Of a stretch of 64,000 nt of DNA, positions 1 to 12,500 are shown in pieces. The DNA lies in NCBI GenBank assembly GCA_950106755.1, contig OX467082.1, forward strand, positions 29,698,001-29,762,000, in the 5' to 3' direction. The notes beneath the pieces are model-generated. The model saw nothing but the letters and a program-made list of their open reading frames with translations. It had not been told where the DNA came from and did no database searches. The position numbers and the translations under genes are program-made. Source of the DNA: Climacium dendroides (Eukaryota > Streptophyta > Bryopsida > Hypnales > Climaciaceae). Every line of letters begins with the position of its first letter. Positions within the stretch are counted from its first letter, which is position 1.

Positions 1-378
1 TAGCCGCGGTGGTATTGGACCAGAAAAATTGTTGTCAGACAAACTCAGAATTCTCAGTTTCCGCAACCTGTGTAATTCTGGGGAAATTGTTCCAGACAAC
101 CCGCTGCGGTGAAGGTTGATGCCGCTGATATGAAAGTTCTTATCACAGCTTATACCGTACCACTCACACGGATATGGATCTTCAGCTTGCCAAGCACTCA
201 AAACCCCGCGCGGGTCTGATATTGAGCTTTTGAAGTCCAACAGAGCCCAACCTTCGTCGGTAACGATTGCTCCAACCCCATTGAAATTCGCAACCAAACA
301 AACCAGAGCTACTAGGACAGCTGTTCGCTGGATATGAAAGTGACTTTCCCATTTGCACACCTGCGCAGTTATTGTCAT
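1..378 (-). CDS. LRR receptor-like (kinase) protein, N-terminal exon, truncated by window edge
   Basis: The reverse strand reads ATG at 378-376 and stays open for 126 codons to base 1, where the window cuts it. An in-frame TAA lies a few codons upstream, so this ATG is the likely start. Residues about 19-37 are a hydrophobic signal peptide (TAVLVALVCLVANFNGVGA). An LRR N-terminal cap follows: DEGWALLDFKSSISDPRG, W, then the paired cysteines in CEWYGISC. The first leucine-rich repeats come next (LRKLRILSLSDNNFSGPIPP). This layout is typical of plant cell-surface LRR receptor kinases, and the cap resembles the MRH1/At1g63430 type from memory. No kinase domain is visible, so an LRR receptor-like protein without kinase is possible. 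Substrate or ligand cannot be told. Confidence 0.85.
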   Translation of the reverse strand, partial: MTITAQVCKWESHFHIQRTAVLVALVCLVANFNGVGAIVTDEGWALLDFKSSISDPRGVLSAWQAEDPYPCEWYGISCDKNFHISGINLHRSGLSGTISPELHRLRKLRILSLSDNNFSGPIPPRL

Positions 379-2746
379 GACTGCCCGGCTTTAGTGCTTA
401 TTCTTGCATCATCTGTGCGGAGGTGCACATGAGACACACACCCATGCAAGAAACAATTTCTGAGCTCCATCTCGCTGATCAGAATCCATCTATGTGCAGG
501 TGAAAGTCAACCTTGCCAAGTGTCATGCTGCAACCTCGTAAACTCCGGATATGCCAATTCCTGCACCAACATCAATTGTTATCACCACTGCTATTCGCTC
601 CAGAAATTGATATGCCATCCTCATCATCGACACCTTCTCTTCCATTCCTCGTCCTTATCTTATGCACATAATTATCCTTCTTCATCGGGGTCAAGATCAT
701 TATCGGATATTCTGACAAAATTTTGATAGGTTTTTATTTTTCTGTTCAAAACTGAGTGATTCCTTGGAGACCTCCTCCATAGATGGAAACTCTAAGCAAG
801 TGTTTGGTGTCATCAACAAGCACAGCGTTAATTACTCCGTCGTATCTCTCCAAAAACACTGCTCCATATTCATAACCCTAGAAATATGTAACTGCCTTGT
901 GGAGCTGCCTAAGTGGTAGTTACTATGTAGCCAACATCCAATCATTCAAGCATCAAGAAAGCTCGGTAAAGCGAATCCAACTACAAAAGCGTGGTAATAA
1001 AGTACATAGTCACAGTTTTTAATCCACGAATCCAGATAGTACGAGGAGTATGGGGAGAAACACGAAGAAAGCGACCGTGGTGATCGCTATCGGGAGAGCT
1101 ATCATGGAAATAAGCCACTATGCCTCCAGAGTGCCCGACGCTCTACGAAGGAACTTTAGGTTAAGAGCTTAAACAATGAATCTCAATGGCCGAGAAGATG
1201 TTTACCATATTTGAAGTAAGGACCAAGTATCAACACAAGACCGAGTACAACGCACAGGACGACTAAAAAGGTTATAACGCACATGAACGAGGGCATTATC
1301 GACATAGTTAAGCACTACTAAACTCTTCTGCGATATATACGCAACTACAGAATCATACTTAACAGCGTAGAGCTAGACTATTCCTCCATTTCTTTCTACA
1401 GTATTGCTAAAAACAATAATTAACTACCTTACACGGGCGTCAATTCTCATGCGACTCGTACAACCAAGGCTGCAAACTGCTTTTCAAAGAGAATAGCAAA
1501 AAAAACATATAAACTCGATCAAAATTTCACAGGATATGGCAAGAATTGATTTAAAAGAACATCAAAACAGCAGTAGAGAAGGAATCCTTTACAGCGGCAT
1601 ATCTGAGACCGAGATGCTCTTCGCGACTTTCACGATAACGCTGAAGCTAAGAAGGAATAAAAAACACCGAGTTGACAGTACAAAGTCATTAGGGTTTCAT
1701 CCCTTCTGCATGCTTATCATCCACAGGGAGCTTTATGTACCCAGATGTCCAAGCCTTTCGAAGTGTGTTTTTCTTGTAAAAAAAGAACATGGACTAATAG
1801 TTATCCCCAATGAGGATTTTTTTTTTTTTTTTTAACAAAGTCTAATTGTATAGATGTTTAAAGAGCTTGCTTATTAAGATGGGTACACCTAAAAGCGCCA
1901 CAAATTGGTCTATGGCTCTTATGAAGGCTGAACAGTGACTAGTCCATGTAGAAAATCAAAGAGATGTGTTCATGAGGAAGAGATGCACAATCAATTTAGT
2001 CATTGTGGCATCTATGAGAGTACAGTAGGCTTGCAAAGTTTTGCATGTAAGGTGACTTAAAGAGCTCATAGACTACATTAGAAAAGAGCATGGCCATGCC
2101 TAATATGGCCGTCACAGGATGTTAGAAGGAACACAAATGCTCAGCCATTGTGCCATTAAAAAAGAAAAAAAATAAAGAAGTTTGGGGAATAAAGAAGTAG
2201 CAGAAGAAACTACCAAAGTGTAACACCATCCTCTCATAAGTGACATTTAACTCATCATCCTCTAAAATGCTTTAGTTGTTACTTAAAGACTCTTAATGAT
2301 ATTCGTAATCTGACATGAACTCTCTCATAAAACCCCTAACAACTTCTAAAACTTCCTATGTAAATGAATGACCATTCTTTGTATATGCCAAAGCCATTTT
2401 AGTGCCTTTTCTAGCTGGCGCTTTTACACACAGGGCGCTTTTGGGTGTACCCACCTTATAGTGTACATGAATTTTGAGTTTGAAATTGCATAAGAGTTGT
2501 GAGAATATAACAAGAAAAATATATTTATCCTATTTTTAGTATATTGCCCCTCCCAACCATGTTTGAGAAGTTTGCATACAACATTAGAGGGGATTTTAGG
2601 GATTGGAGGTGACATGAACAACAAAAATTGTATAAGTGTGCAAAAATGCACTTCCAAAAACCTTAAGTTCAAATGAAGAGCTATTGAATTTAGTGTACAA
2701 TTCACCTTGCAATTGTTGAAATGCAATTTTTTTATAAGTAGATGTC
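379..2746. other. 5' flank of the LRR gene and intergenic DNA
   Basis: No ORF here has coding character. The first several hundred bases are probably the 5' UTR and promoter of the minus-strand LRR gene. A poly-T run lies at about 1818-1833. Composition becomes increasingly AT-rich to the right. Confidence 0.5.
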
Positions 2747-3698
2747 TTAACCCCTAAAGCCCTAAAGGAGTTTTTTTTGTCAAAATCCACTGAGAACTAC
2801 CACTTCTACTACGTTCATCTAAGAAAATTAAAAAATATGTTTTTTCAAAATCCAACCATAGGATCTTGTACTTAATTTGTTTGAGAACATGTGGTACAAA
2901 TTTCATCAAATTTGACCGCATAGATTGCAAGATATTTGCGTCCAAAGTGAAGAAAACAAATTTTATTGCAACTTGCTTGACTAGATTTTTTGGCTTTGAA
3001 TCTTGTAAACTAAAAATTTGTACACTGTTAATTTTGATTTTCTAAGTTTCTATGTTGAATAGTTGAGTTGAGAATCTAAAGAAAAAAACTCAACAAAAAA
3101 ACACTTAATTTTCACTCATTAAAAAATTATTAAGTAGAAGTAGGTCAAAGATTGAAAGAAAAACTAAATCATTAATTGCTTTAAGATGGAATTGACATAC
3201 GATGATCTCAACGGTGAGATTGTTCTAAAAAGCAGACCTAACCTTTTATAACAATTGTTTTTGAAAAATTGTAAAAATTGCATTCACAAATCAATCCTAT
3301 AAGTTATCTTTTCAAAAAGATGCTTAGATTGCCCCAAAACTAAGATTGTCCATAACTTTCTCATCACTAGTTCAAATAGAATGAGTCAAAGCTTCAAATG
3401 TAAACAAAAATATAAGATTTTAGGAATTTTTTTTAATAATAATAATAATAAATAAATAAATATATATATTGATTTTTTTTAATTTTTTTATGTTACTCGT
3501 TGACTTTTGTTTTTGGCTTATTGTGCCATAATTTTTTCTTCCGGGCACCAATTGAAACAAATATATATATTCACAAAGCTGTTGGCAAACTCCACAACTT
3601 CAAAAAAATTCAGAAACATTCACTACAAATTGAGACAATAGAAACCTATCTAAACCCAAATTGTCCCCTAAGGGGACAAATGGTCCTTTAGGGATTAA
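2747..3698. mobile_element. TTAA-flanked non-autonomous element, long subfamily, copy A (piggyBac-like)
   Basis: TTAA at 2747-2750 and TTAA at 3695-3698 flank a 944-bp AT-rich body (2751-3694). The left end reads CCCCTAAAGCCCTAAAGG. The right end on the reverse strand reads TCCCTAAAGGACCATTTG. The internal sequence is homologous, in inverse orientation, to the copy at 30453-31348; for example the block around 2918-2935 is shared. There is no ORF for a transposase. TTAA target duplication with CCY-starting ends is the hallmark of the piggyBac superfamily; assignment to it is inference. Confidence 0.75.
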
Positions 3699-4027
3699 CC
3701 ATATACGAAAAATCTCAATAATTCCATCGTGAGAATTCAAGTCGCATAGTCCATATGCCTTACACTATGAGGGTCAACCTAAGCAAACATGTACCTTTCA
3801 ACTCCTCATATCTAATGTCACATGGCTCTAGTTGGCCTCATATGTGTGGGCCTATTACATTATAACAACCATTAGATACACTACAAACATTATAGACACA
3901 TCAACAAACATTACATTACAACGAACATTGTACAAGAATTGGTTAGAAAAATTGCTTACAACAAGTCAGGAGGTCAGATGGATAGACTTTTCAAGATCAA
4001 GGTATGATCTTTTCGTGATGGATGAGG
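3699..4027. other. AT-rich intergenic DNA
   Basis: I see no gene here; only short spurious ORFs occur. Confidence 0.5.
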
Positions 4028-4330
4028 TAAGGTAGGAGGTTTTAAAATCGCTCGGGCTTTAAAATGGCTCACCTCTTTAAATGTACAGTATTTGTACATG
4101 TTGCTTTTTCATAGCCGTCAACAATGTACAGGCAATGTACATTTTAAGAGGTGAACTATTTTAGAGCCCTATGTCATTTCAACTTCAAAGGTTTATAACT
4201 AATTTTACAAAACTCCAAAAAATACGAAACAACTTGGGTTATATGTCAATTCCACTTGTCTTTCAAAGAAAGTTTACTGAAAAATATTTCAAGATGTTTC
4301 ACCTCCCCAAAATGACACCAAGACCATCAT
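4028..4330 (+). mobile_element. TA-flanked inverted-repeat element, diverged copy 1
   Basis: It starts TAAGGTAGGAGG like the intact copy at 5194-5520. It shares the internal palindrome (CACCTCTTTAAATGTAC facing GTACATTTTAAGAGGTG) and the downstream segment with 'aaaaaatacgaaacaacttggg'-type sequence. The right terminal repeat is not recognisable, so this copy is truncated or diverged. Confidence 0.6.
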
Positions 4331-5193
4331 CTCTATTTGTTTCAACATAATTCAACACAATAGATTTCTCTGTTGGAAGTCAGTTGTACATAATTATTTA
4401 TAAACACAAATTAGAAATCATGGTACCGGTAAACATATATATTCTGAACATCTTTTCATCTCAAAACCACTAACTGCAAAAATATATTTCTGAACTGTAG
4501 TGCTAGATTTAGCATTAAAATTACAAAAAAGAAGAAGTAAATAATTAACTCCAAAACATCCACTGCTAGAATTAGCATTAAAATTACCAAAAAAAAAAAA
4601 GTAAATAATTAACCAGTAAACTTCCAGAGTACTCTTTGGAAGCATATTTTGGAATGGATGAACAAGTAAAAGATATAGAATTTAAGTTTTAGATTCCACC
4701 TATAGCGTCAAATTCACCCATGCTATCACTAATATTTTTCTATAAATTTTGAAAGGAAAATTTCAAAATTTCTTTGAAATTCAATTACTATTTGTACATT
4801 GTTGCTATCATCATTTTTTGAGTAAAATTTGTTGGAATGGATTTGAGATGAGGCTCTGTTGATAAGGTGATTTTTTGAAAATTTTCAATTCTTTAAATCT
4901 ATGACTTCATTTTTGCAAATCCAATTTTGAACCAGAGTCAATGCAATTTTGACTTGGTCAACCACTTGACATACTTCTACATTTGTAATTTTAGAAAAAT
5001 ATATACTATAGTAACACCAAATCCATTAGACAGACAACAACTTGATAAAGTATCTCCACAAATTAGGATGACTTTCATCCAAGTAGTAATGAAAGAAAAG
5101 AAATTTGCAATATATTCATCGTCGAGAAATTGGACATTGAAGCACTTTAGGTTAATAAAAATAACCACCAACTATAGATTTCACATTTAACTC
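4331..5193. other. AT-rich intergenic DNA
   Basis: No supported gene. A partial direct duplication is visible at about 4490-4620, where the phrase 'tgctagatttagcattaaaa' recurs with small changes. Confidence 0.45.
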
Positions 5194-5520
5194 TAAGGTA
5201 GGAGGTCCATAAAGCACTTGGGCTCCAAAATCATCCACCTCTTGAAATGTATAATATTTATACATGTTGATTTTTCATTGTACCAACAATGTACAAATAG
5301 CTTACATTTCAAGAGGTGGGTGATTTTAGTGACCATTGCAATTCACTTCAAAAATTCATAAGGAATTCCACAATGCTCCAAAAAATATGAAACGACTTGG
5401 GTTACATGCCAATTTCATTTGCCTTTCAAGAAAATTTTACTGCAATATGTTTCAAGAAGCTTCACCTCCCCCAATTCAGTTCCAGCTCTTAAATGGGTGC
5501 TTTACGGACCTCCTACCTTA
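5194..5520 (+). mobile_element. TA-flanked MITE with 24-bp terminal inverted repeats, intact copy
   Basis: The left end TAAGGTAGGAGGTCC (5194-5208) continues to a 24-bp arm. The arm is matched on the reverse strand of the right end (5497-5520) with one mismatch. Taking TA as the target duplication (5194-5195 and 5519-5520), the element is 323 bp. A second inner inverted repeat (about 5238-5324, CCACCTCTTGAAATGTA against its complement) lies in the left half. TA duplication suggests the Tc1/mariner group, though the ends are not the classic Stowaway CTCCCTCC. It is non-coding. Confidence 0.8.
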
Positions 5521-6465
5521 ATTCCATTAGCCTTCCGTGGGTACTTTGCTGACTAATCACAAATTATACATGACTGACTAATTTCTGGAAAACTACATAA
5601 AGAGCGGCTGCTTTCATCCTTCCTACATGTCAGTCTGAAAGCATCCACATGTGCACTTCCGTTAGCTCCTTTGAGTGCGTCAGTCTTTGGGATTACGCTG
5701 CTAAAATGCTAACAACAAGCTTCCGACTCAAATGATAACTAATCTAATCACCTTAAATGACCAAAAGTGACTGCTTCCATATCTTTAGGAAGCATTCATA
5801 GTAGTTGAAATAGTCTAGGAGGCTTCAAGGAAAGTAGCAATATATACCAATGTAAAGAACATGCCCGATAATTTGGAACAATGAAAAGTTACTGTAGTTT
5901 CCAATGAACCTTCCAACGAAGGCTTTCTACTTTTCTTCAGGCACGAAGGGCTTAATTAGTAGTTTCAGAGACTGTCGCCAAACTTGCAGTTGAAATTTCT
6001 ATCCTTCGACAAAGCGAACTTACTTGAGAATTGACACGGCTTCTGAGATCAGGAACAAAGATCGTGGTTCACTCAAGCCTCCAGAGTGAGTTTCCTGGAT
6101 TCTGAGCTTCATGGATTCAACGTTGTTCCTTGGTCCTGACAGCGTTCAATCTGTGACCCAAACGAAAGCAGTCACTTAGTTGGTGCCTTGCTACATATGT
6201 ACGTAACATGGAGGACTCATGCAGCAACTGTTTCACTCTGATGAAAGTCTTCGGCACATGCGAGTGGTCCATTTTCAGTTCAAGCATATTATGTGGCACA
6301 ATGTGCTTAATCTCCATGAAATATTGGACTCTGCAGTGCACCATCGATCAGTAACCGTTTCAATTTGAACCCACTCTGAGCAAGGTAATCAGGACTCTTA
6401 CAGCTATCAGTTTTTTGAGGATTGGATCAACAACGCAATTGATCATTCAAAACAAGATAGAAGGG
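5521..6465. promoter_or_regulatory. 5' flank and probable promoter of the mannanase gene
   Basis: This is 945 bp between the MITE and the first in-frame ATG of the mannanase. The small minus-strand ORF at 6117-6344 has no recognisable domain. I do not see an unambiguous TATA box. Confidence 0.35.
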
Positions 6466-9184
6466 ATGAATTTTACCAGGAGAAGTAGCACAGGGTGCTT
6501 TACGGTTATTAGTTTTCTTCACTGGATTCTGATTCTGGTGTCTATGCCGGACTGGATTGGTGCATTACGTCCAAAGTATGAGCCGATCTCCAAGATGCCG
6601 CACCACCATGAAACCACCGTTTCTCATATGACAATTAGCTCCAGTGAAGATGAGTTCGTGAAGGTAAATGGGCATCAGTTCTGTCTGGGAGGGAAGGCGC
6701 TGTACGTGAACGGAGCCAACATCTATTGGTTGATGAGCATGGCGACCGAGGAAACTTCCAGGTCTGCAGTGTCGGAGGTGCTCACCGAAGCAGCGGGCGT
6801 TGGGGTAACGGTGGTGCGCACCTGGGCTTTTGCCGATGGCACCGATTACCATCCGCTGCAACTCACGCCTGGCACGTTTGACGAATCCGTCTTTCAGGTA
6901 ATCTGCATGAATGAGAATCCATTCTGGGGAACGAAATGCATTCATACATAAGGTAGACGATACGAAAACCGTTAGGGACCTGGTCCCGTCTCCCACACTG
7001 AAACCTGTACGAACAGCACACTTGGTTTATTCATGCACATGGTTCGTCTTCAACTAGCAAGTGGTGTAAGCATGATTTGGATAAATGTCAATGGTCACCG
7101 ATCTTTGAATCAAAATGGAGGTTTCTTACTGTCACAAAGAGTGGTTTATAACCTCCCACTTTTGAAATTGCATGAGAAAATCATGTGTAGTGATAAACAT
7201 TGATCTGAACAGATTTGACTCTTGTGCCCCCCAAATCTCTCTCAAGCTCTCAACTGATCTCCCAAGAATCACACTCCGCAAGATGTGTACATGCTAAAAA
7301 TCACGGTAGTATCATCTACCTGACCTGAAGAGTTTCTAGCACAGGGACTCGATTTCGTTGTCTCGGAAGCGAAGAAGAGAGGAATTCGGTTGATTCTGAG
7401 CTTCGTCAACAATTATGGTGACTACGGGGGGAAGCCGCAGTACGTTGCATGGGCGAACCAATATGCAGGAGCAAGTCTTGGATCCGAAGATGACTTCTTT
7501 TCGGACGCAACCATTCGGGGCTGGTTCAAGGAGTACATCAAGGTGACATTGATCAGGCACTCTGCCGTCTAATTTCCGTGAATACTGCACAGAAACTCAC
7601 TTGCGGAATTAATATATACTGAATAGTGGTTTGGATTTCAATGAGCAGACGGTGGTGACGAGAGTGAACACGATCACAGGGTTGGCGTACAGCGAAGAGC
7701 CAGCCATTTTTGCATGGGAGCTCATGAATGAGCCTCGCTGCAGCGACGACACCACCGGAAATACCTTCCAGGCATGTCACTCATTCTGGCCAAGCACTCT
7801 TATATCTGCAAAGAAAATTCTAAATTAAGTCAAAAAGAATGTAGTGCACAGAATTTGGGAATAGGGATCGTATTCCACGGTAAGTGAGGACTCCTACTTC
7901 TCCAACACAATGCGAACCATTCTTGACTTCAGTCCTCAAATTATCGCAAAACATTACTTGAAAAATGTTCTTGGAGAATTGACGTACCTTCGTCGCTGGT
8001 TCATAATCTTCGAGATGCCCAATTAGTGATTCTTCAGTGTGTTGTAATCACGGGACATTGATCCAACGTTCAAAACCTCGGCTGTTCCATGAAGTTGGTG
8101 TTCCCTGTAGCAGGCCTGGGCAGAGGAAATGGCAGCATACGTGAAAAGCGTGGATGCGAACCATTTGCTCGAAAGTGGGCTGGAAGGCTTCTACAGCTCC
8201 AGGGTCTTCCCAGAGTCGCTTGATCAAGAGAATTCGAATCCCGGAAGCTTCTTCACACAATATGGAGTCGACTTCATTCGCAACCATCAAATTCCGGGGA
8301 TAGACTTCGCCAGTGTTCACTCCTACCCTGACAACTGGTACTATGCTCGGCCATTTAAATAACTATTTCTTCTATTTTCTAAGCTCTCTCAACACATCCT
8401 ACAGTCCATCTTAAAAGTTGAGTCAATTCTAAACCTATTCTGATTCTCTCCAGTGTTGCCTAATCACAAGCATAGCAGCCCCCAGGAATCCAGGTCGAGT
8501 CTCATTCAAAAATTGCCACCATTAGAGGAAATTCCTTGGTCACTTGGTCCCCAAGACTCATGGATCTCTGTAGTCACTACTGCACAACCCAAGGATACCT
8601 TTGTATTGCATGATGACAGATGTACAACGTCACAAAAATCACAGACTCTCAAACTTGCTAAGTGCATGACTTTTTGACACGTGGATGGTCAACAACTTGA
8701 GAACTCAGGGACTACATCTGCAAGTTTACTTCGCATGACAGCTTTAGCTAAAGAATGTTATGCTGATCCGACTCCTAATAAATCCTAGTCGAAACGTCAA
8801 GATTAACGATAAGGATTGGAGTTCAGGATACCTTCACTGACAGAGACCGAGAAGCAAGAGTTCATGAGCACATGGATAAGAACCCACATCGATGACGGAG
8901 CAATTGCGTTGACGAAACCAGTGCTGTTCGCCGAGTTCGGTAAATCCAGCAAGACGGGTGGCTACAGCAAGAGCGTGCGACTGTCCGCCATGAGCTCAAT
9001 GTTCGACGCCATTTATGATTCGGCCGTTGAAGGTGGCGCTGGGGCTGGCGCACTCGTCTGGCAGCTCCTCACCAATACCACATATACTGCCCTCGCAGAC
9101 GGATTCGAAATCGTTCTCTCCTCAGACCCCGACATCGCCTCCCTCATGCAAATGCAAGCCTCCCGCTTGTCCTCCCTCTCGTAA
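6466..9184 (+). CDS. mannan endo-1,4-beta-mannosidase, glycoside hydrolase family 5
   Basis: Secreted or wall-acting enzyme that cleaves beta-1,4-mannan backbones. Exons: 6466-6897, 7345-7542, 7649-7771, 8114-8337, 8827-9184. All phases join, giving 444 residues, normal for plant GH5 mannanases. The first in-frame ATG is 6466. Residues about 8-30 are a hydrophobic signal/anchor. Family blocks in order: [89 protein letters not shown]. The catalytic acid/base is Glu238 in NEPR and the nucleophile is Glu362 in AEFG, both present. Intron 3 has a GC donor (CAG|GCATGT at 7772) and an AG acceptor at 8113; the family alignment [11 protein letters not shown] requires it. The other introns are GT-AG. 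The gene is convergent with the aspartic protease gene. Confidence 0.95.
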
Positions 9185-9558
9185 AGTCCTGCCTCGCATG
9201 AGCCCCTCCATTTCGCACCAGATTTGTAGCAGCGTTTCAAAGTTGAAATGATAAACTTGAAATGTTAGCTTAAAACGAGTATTGGTTGGACTCAGCACGT
9301 GACCCAAGCATTAGGACAGACAAGAGTCTCACGACGATAGAAGCACAAAGCACTCATGATATGCAGGAATCACTGTATTCCTGGTTTGGTTATTATATCA
9401 CTGGTCCAATCAGCAAGGTGCACAAAATTGTCAATCAACCTATTTTCTATCACTTTGACTAGAAAGATCAGGATAATTTACGAACAGAAACCTGAGACTT
9501 AAGAAATCGGAATGACACACTTAACCTAAAACTAGGTCTATTGTACAGTTGTGGGTGA
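9185..9558. other. intergenic space between two convergent genes
   Basis: 374 bp holding the 3' ends of the mannanase (+) and aspartic protease (-) transcripts. No gene is seen. Confidence 0.6.
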
Positions 9559-12500
9559 CTACAATTGTTGATCACCAATCAATGTTTCCCCTTCATTAGT
9601 TTCTACCTCATCCAAGTTGTTGTATTTGATTTGGTCTCTGTTTCTATACTTTGCGAAATACCAGTACGCTAAACTTGCAACAACTGCAAGAATTATCACC
9701 ACTCCTACTAACACTGTAATTACGACACCCACCTTGACGTTTTCGGAATGAATCCAAGCCCTGTGACAATACAACGTAAGATTCTTAGGAGCCATATCAG
9801 TATTGTAAAATAGATTGGGTAACTCTAGTATAGATCGAGAATATGACTGGAAATCCTGAAGTTGCCAGTACCAGTGCACCGTAGAGACGGGTGAATAAGC
9901 TTTTTACCATTTGGAGGGAGGCAGACCTTTCCAGCTTCTCAGGTGATACCCACCGAAAATCTCCGGCAGTTGAACAGTATGCTCTTCAAACTTTACTGCC
10001 AATGCCTGCCGAAGTCACCAATTGTGAGACGATGACACTATCTATTGGGGAATTGACACATTTGCTCGACTCTCCACCGCCGCAAGAATCGACAATTCAG
10101 AGCGGAAAAAAACCTCCAAGGTAAGAAAATGAACCTTCGCAGAAGAAGATGTGAAATGATTTGAAGATGCTGCCGATATGATACATCGCACAACTACATG
10201 CCCCTCCTCTTCTTTAATCTCCCCAATGCTTATCTGCAGAACACTTGGGGCCATATCAGAGTACAGCAATAAACTCGAGAACCTCTTGAAAACCACGACG
10301 GGTAATTATCTCTGAATCTATCAGCATGCAGAGGATGACAGCTGAGACACGGTGAGTATGAAATTTGCTCTCCGACGCACGATTTACATTGTTCAGTTTA
10401 AAGACAGGCTGCAACTGTAAGCAAAAAAGCAGATGCATAGCGAAGGTATCCAGTTCTAACCTGTGACGGTAAAACAGCAAGTTGAGAAGAAATGCTTGAT
10501 ATAAATAGGGGGATCTCGCTGGAAAAGATGGTAATATTTGCATCCAGTGCAATTACCAGTTCGATGCTCACAAAATTTTGTTCAGCTGGAGAGAGAGAAG
10601 CATCTAGTCAGTCACATGAAAAGTCAAGAATTGATTCTCCTAGTATGCAGAAAATCAACGTTTGCTATGAAATACATAGAAGCTCCTTAAATCTGCACTT
10701 TTTTCAGAGCCATCAATATATTGTCTTCACATTTCTCCTATACCTCAACCGAAAGTAAATCAATACTAAGACAATCAAGACTACGCAGTCTCAATATGCA
10801 TAAAACTTCATATTCAGGAAGGCCCAAAAGACAATGCAGCCTCCTGATTCTGAATATACATACCCTCTGGCGAAAGTGCAGGTGATAGCGTTGATAGCGG
10901 AGGGGCAACAGGTGATTCGACAGGGGAACGTTTCTCATTTACCGGAGATACAGCTGGGGGCGGCGGTCGAAGTGGGGCTTCAGCGGGCAAAATGCTCCAC
11001 AAATCGGTGCAATTCGTCCGGAAGAAACCAATTTGTTGATTGAATCTGTCATACGTAACCAGCATATTTCTCACAACAATCCCTGCACAATTCCAAGGAG
11101 CTCACTTCATTACAACAAGACGTTACGTTCCCTATTAAGCATATCATGGACCTGTCACGTGGTGGACTCGACAGCAAGATCTATTTACCAAGTCATCCAA
11201 TCATAAAGATACGAACAGCTCTATGTAATACTGCTTATGAAATCAACTGCAAAGGCACATCAAATCACACAACACAAACCAATGGCACAAATAAAAGGCA
11301 ATAGTTAACTAACATACCTCCAAGTAGTGTGGTAGCATCAACGTTCTTGAAGAAACCTAAACAGTACGCCCCTGGTACTTTCGAATGCTGAGGTCAGAGA
11401 GATACATTAGAAAGCAGCAACATGAATACTACTGTATTTGAAGAAGTGTGAGACATGCACAACGAGCGTTAAATATATGATCCTTCCGATATGTGGATTG
11501 CTTGAGATAAAATTGATGTAAAAGAAAAGAAACTAAAGCGAGAACATAATGAAGGAGACAAATCTTGTACTAAATTGAAGTGCCCAGAGTTACTCAGAAG
11601 GATTTGAAATGTTTCCAAATTAAATGATCTCTGCCATCAATAAATTAGCTGACCTAAGTGGCCAAGTGGACAAAACTGTCCGCCTCCATATCTACACGAG
11701 TGGAAATAAATCATACGAAGATAGCTTACACGAAGATAACAAAATGTCGCATTTGAAAGAAAAATGGTGGCCATAATTCCTCTACGATAGAAATATGTTT
11801 TGGATGTTACTACGAGCCATTCTGAACTTCAAGGTGGAATTTCTAGTCATAGTATGAGTACCTGGGGGGTAAGATACCAAAATCCAGTGAATTACGAGAC
11901 TATTCAGATGCCAAAGCTAAGATTGTGCAGACTTAAAAGAGCTTTTCACTTGAAACTACGTATCATCAACAAACTGGATGGAAACACTAACTTCAAATGG
12001 AATAGGCGACGCACCTTGAATAGATAGTTTTCGGGGGCCAAAAACACCTTTTTGTTTCCTGCAAATACGAAGTCAACAGGAGGGAAATGCTTGCCCAGCT
12101 CCTTGGTGTCACTGTTACACAAACACCCACACAGATTTTACAGCTCGGTTGGTATATACAAGAACGCATACATGAGAGAGAACCGGCACCACAAATTCAA
12201 AATTATGCTGAAACCACACTGGATACTAAAAAACGCACATGCTCCATATATGGTCCAAGGCAGGACCTTCACATCCAAGATACAACACACAATATATGCC
12301 TATAACTTATGCATAATACGAAATCCTGAACATTGAAGGCACTCGGGAAAACTAATGAACTGTTTATCAGTGAGGTAAATTCTACTTACGTTCCGGCCCC
12401 TGCATAACAAATATCAGGATAATTGGGGTCCGGTCCGCCAACAGCTTGCAATGATCCAAGTTGCTGAATAATCTGCGCTCTCAGTCGCCAATTCAAATCC

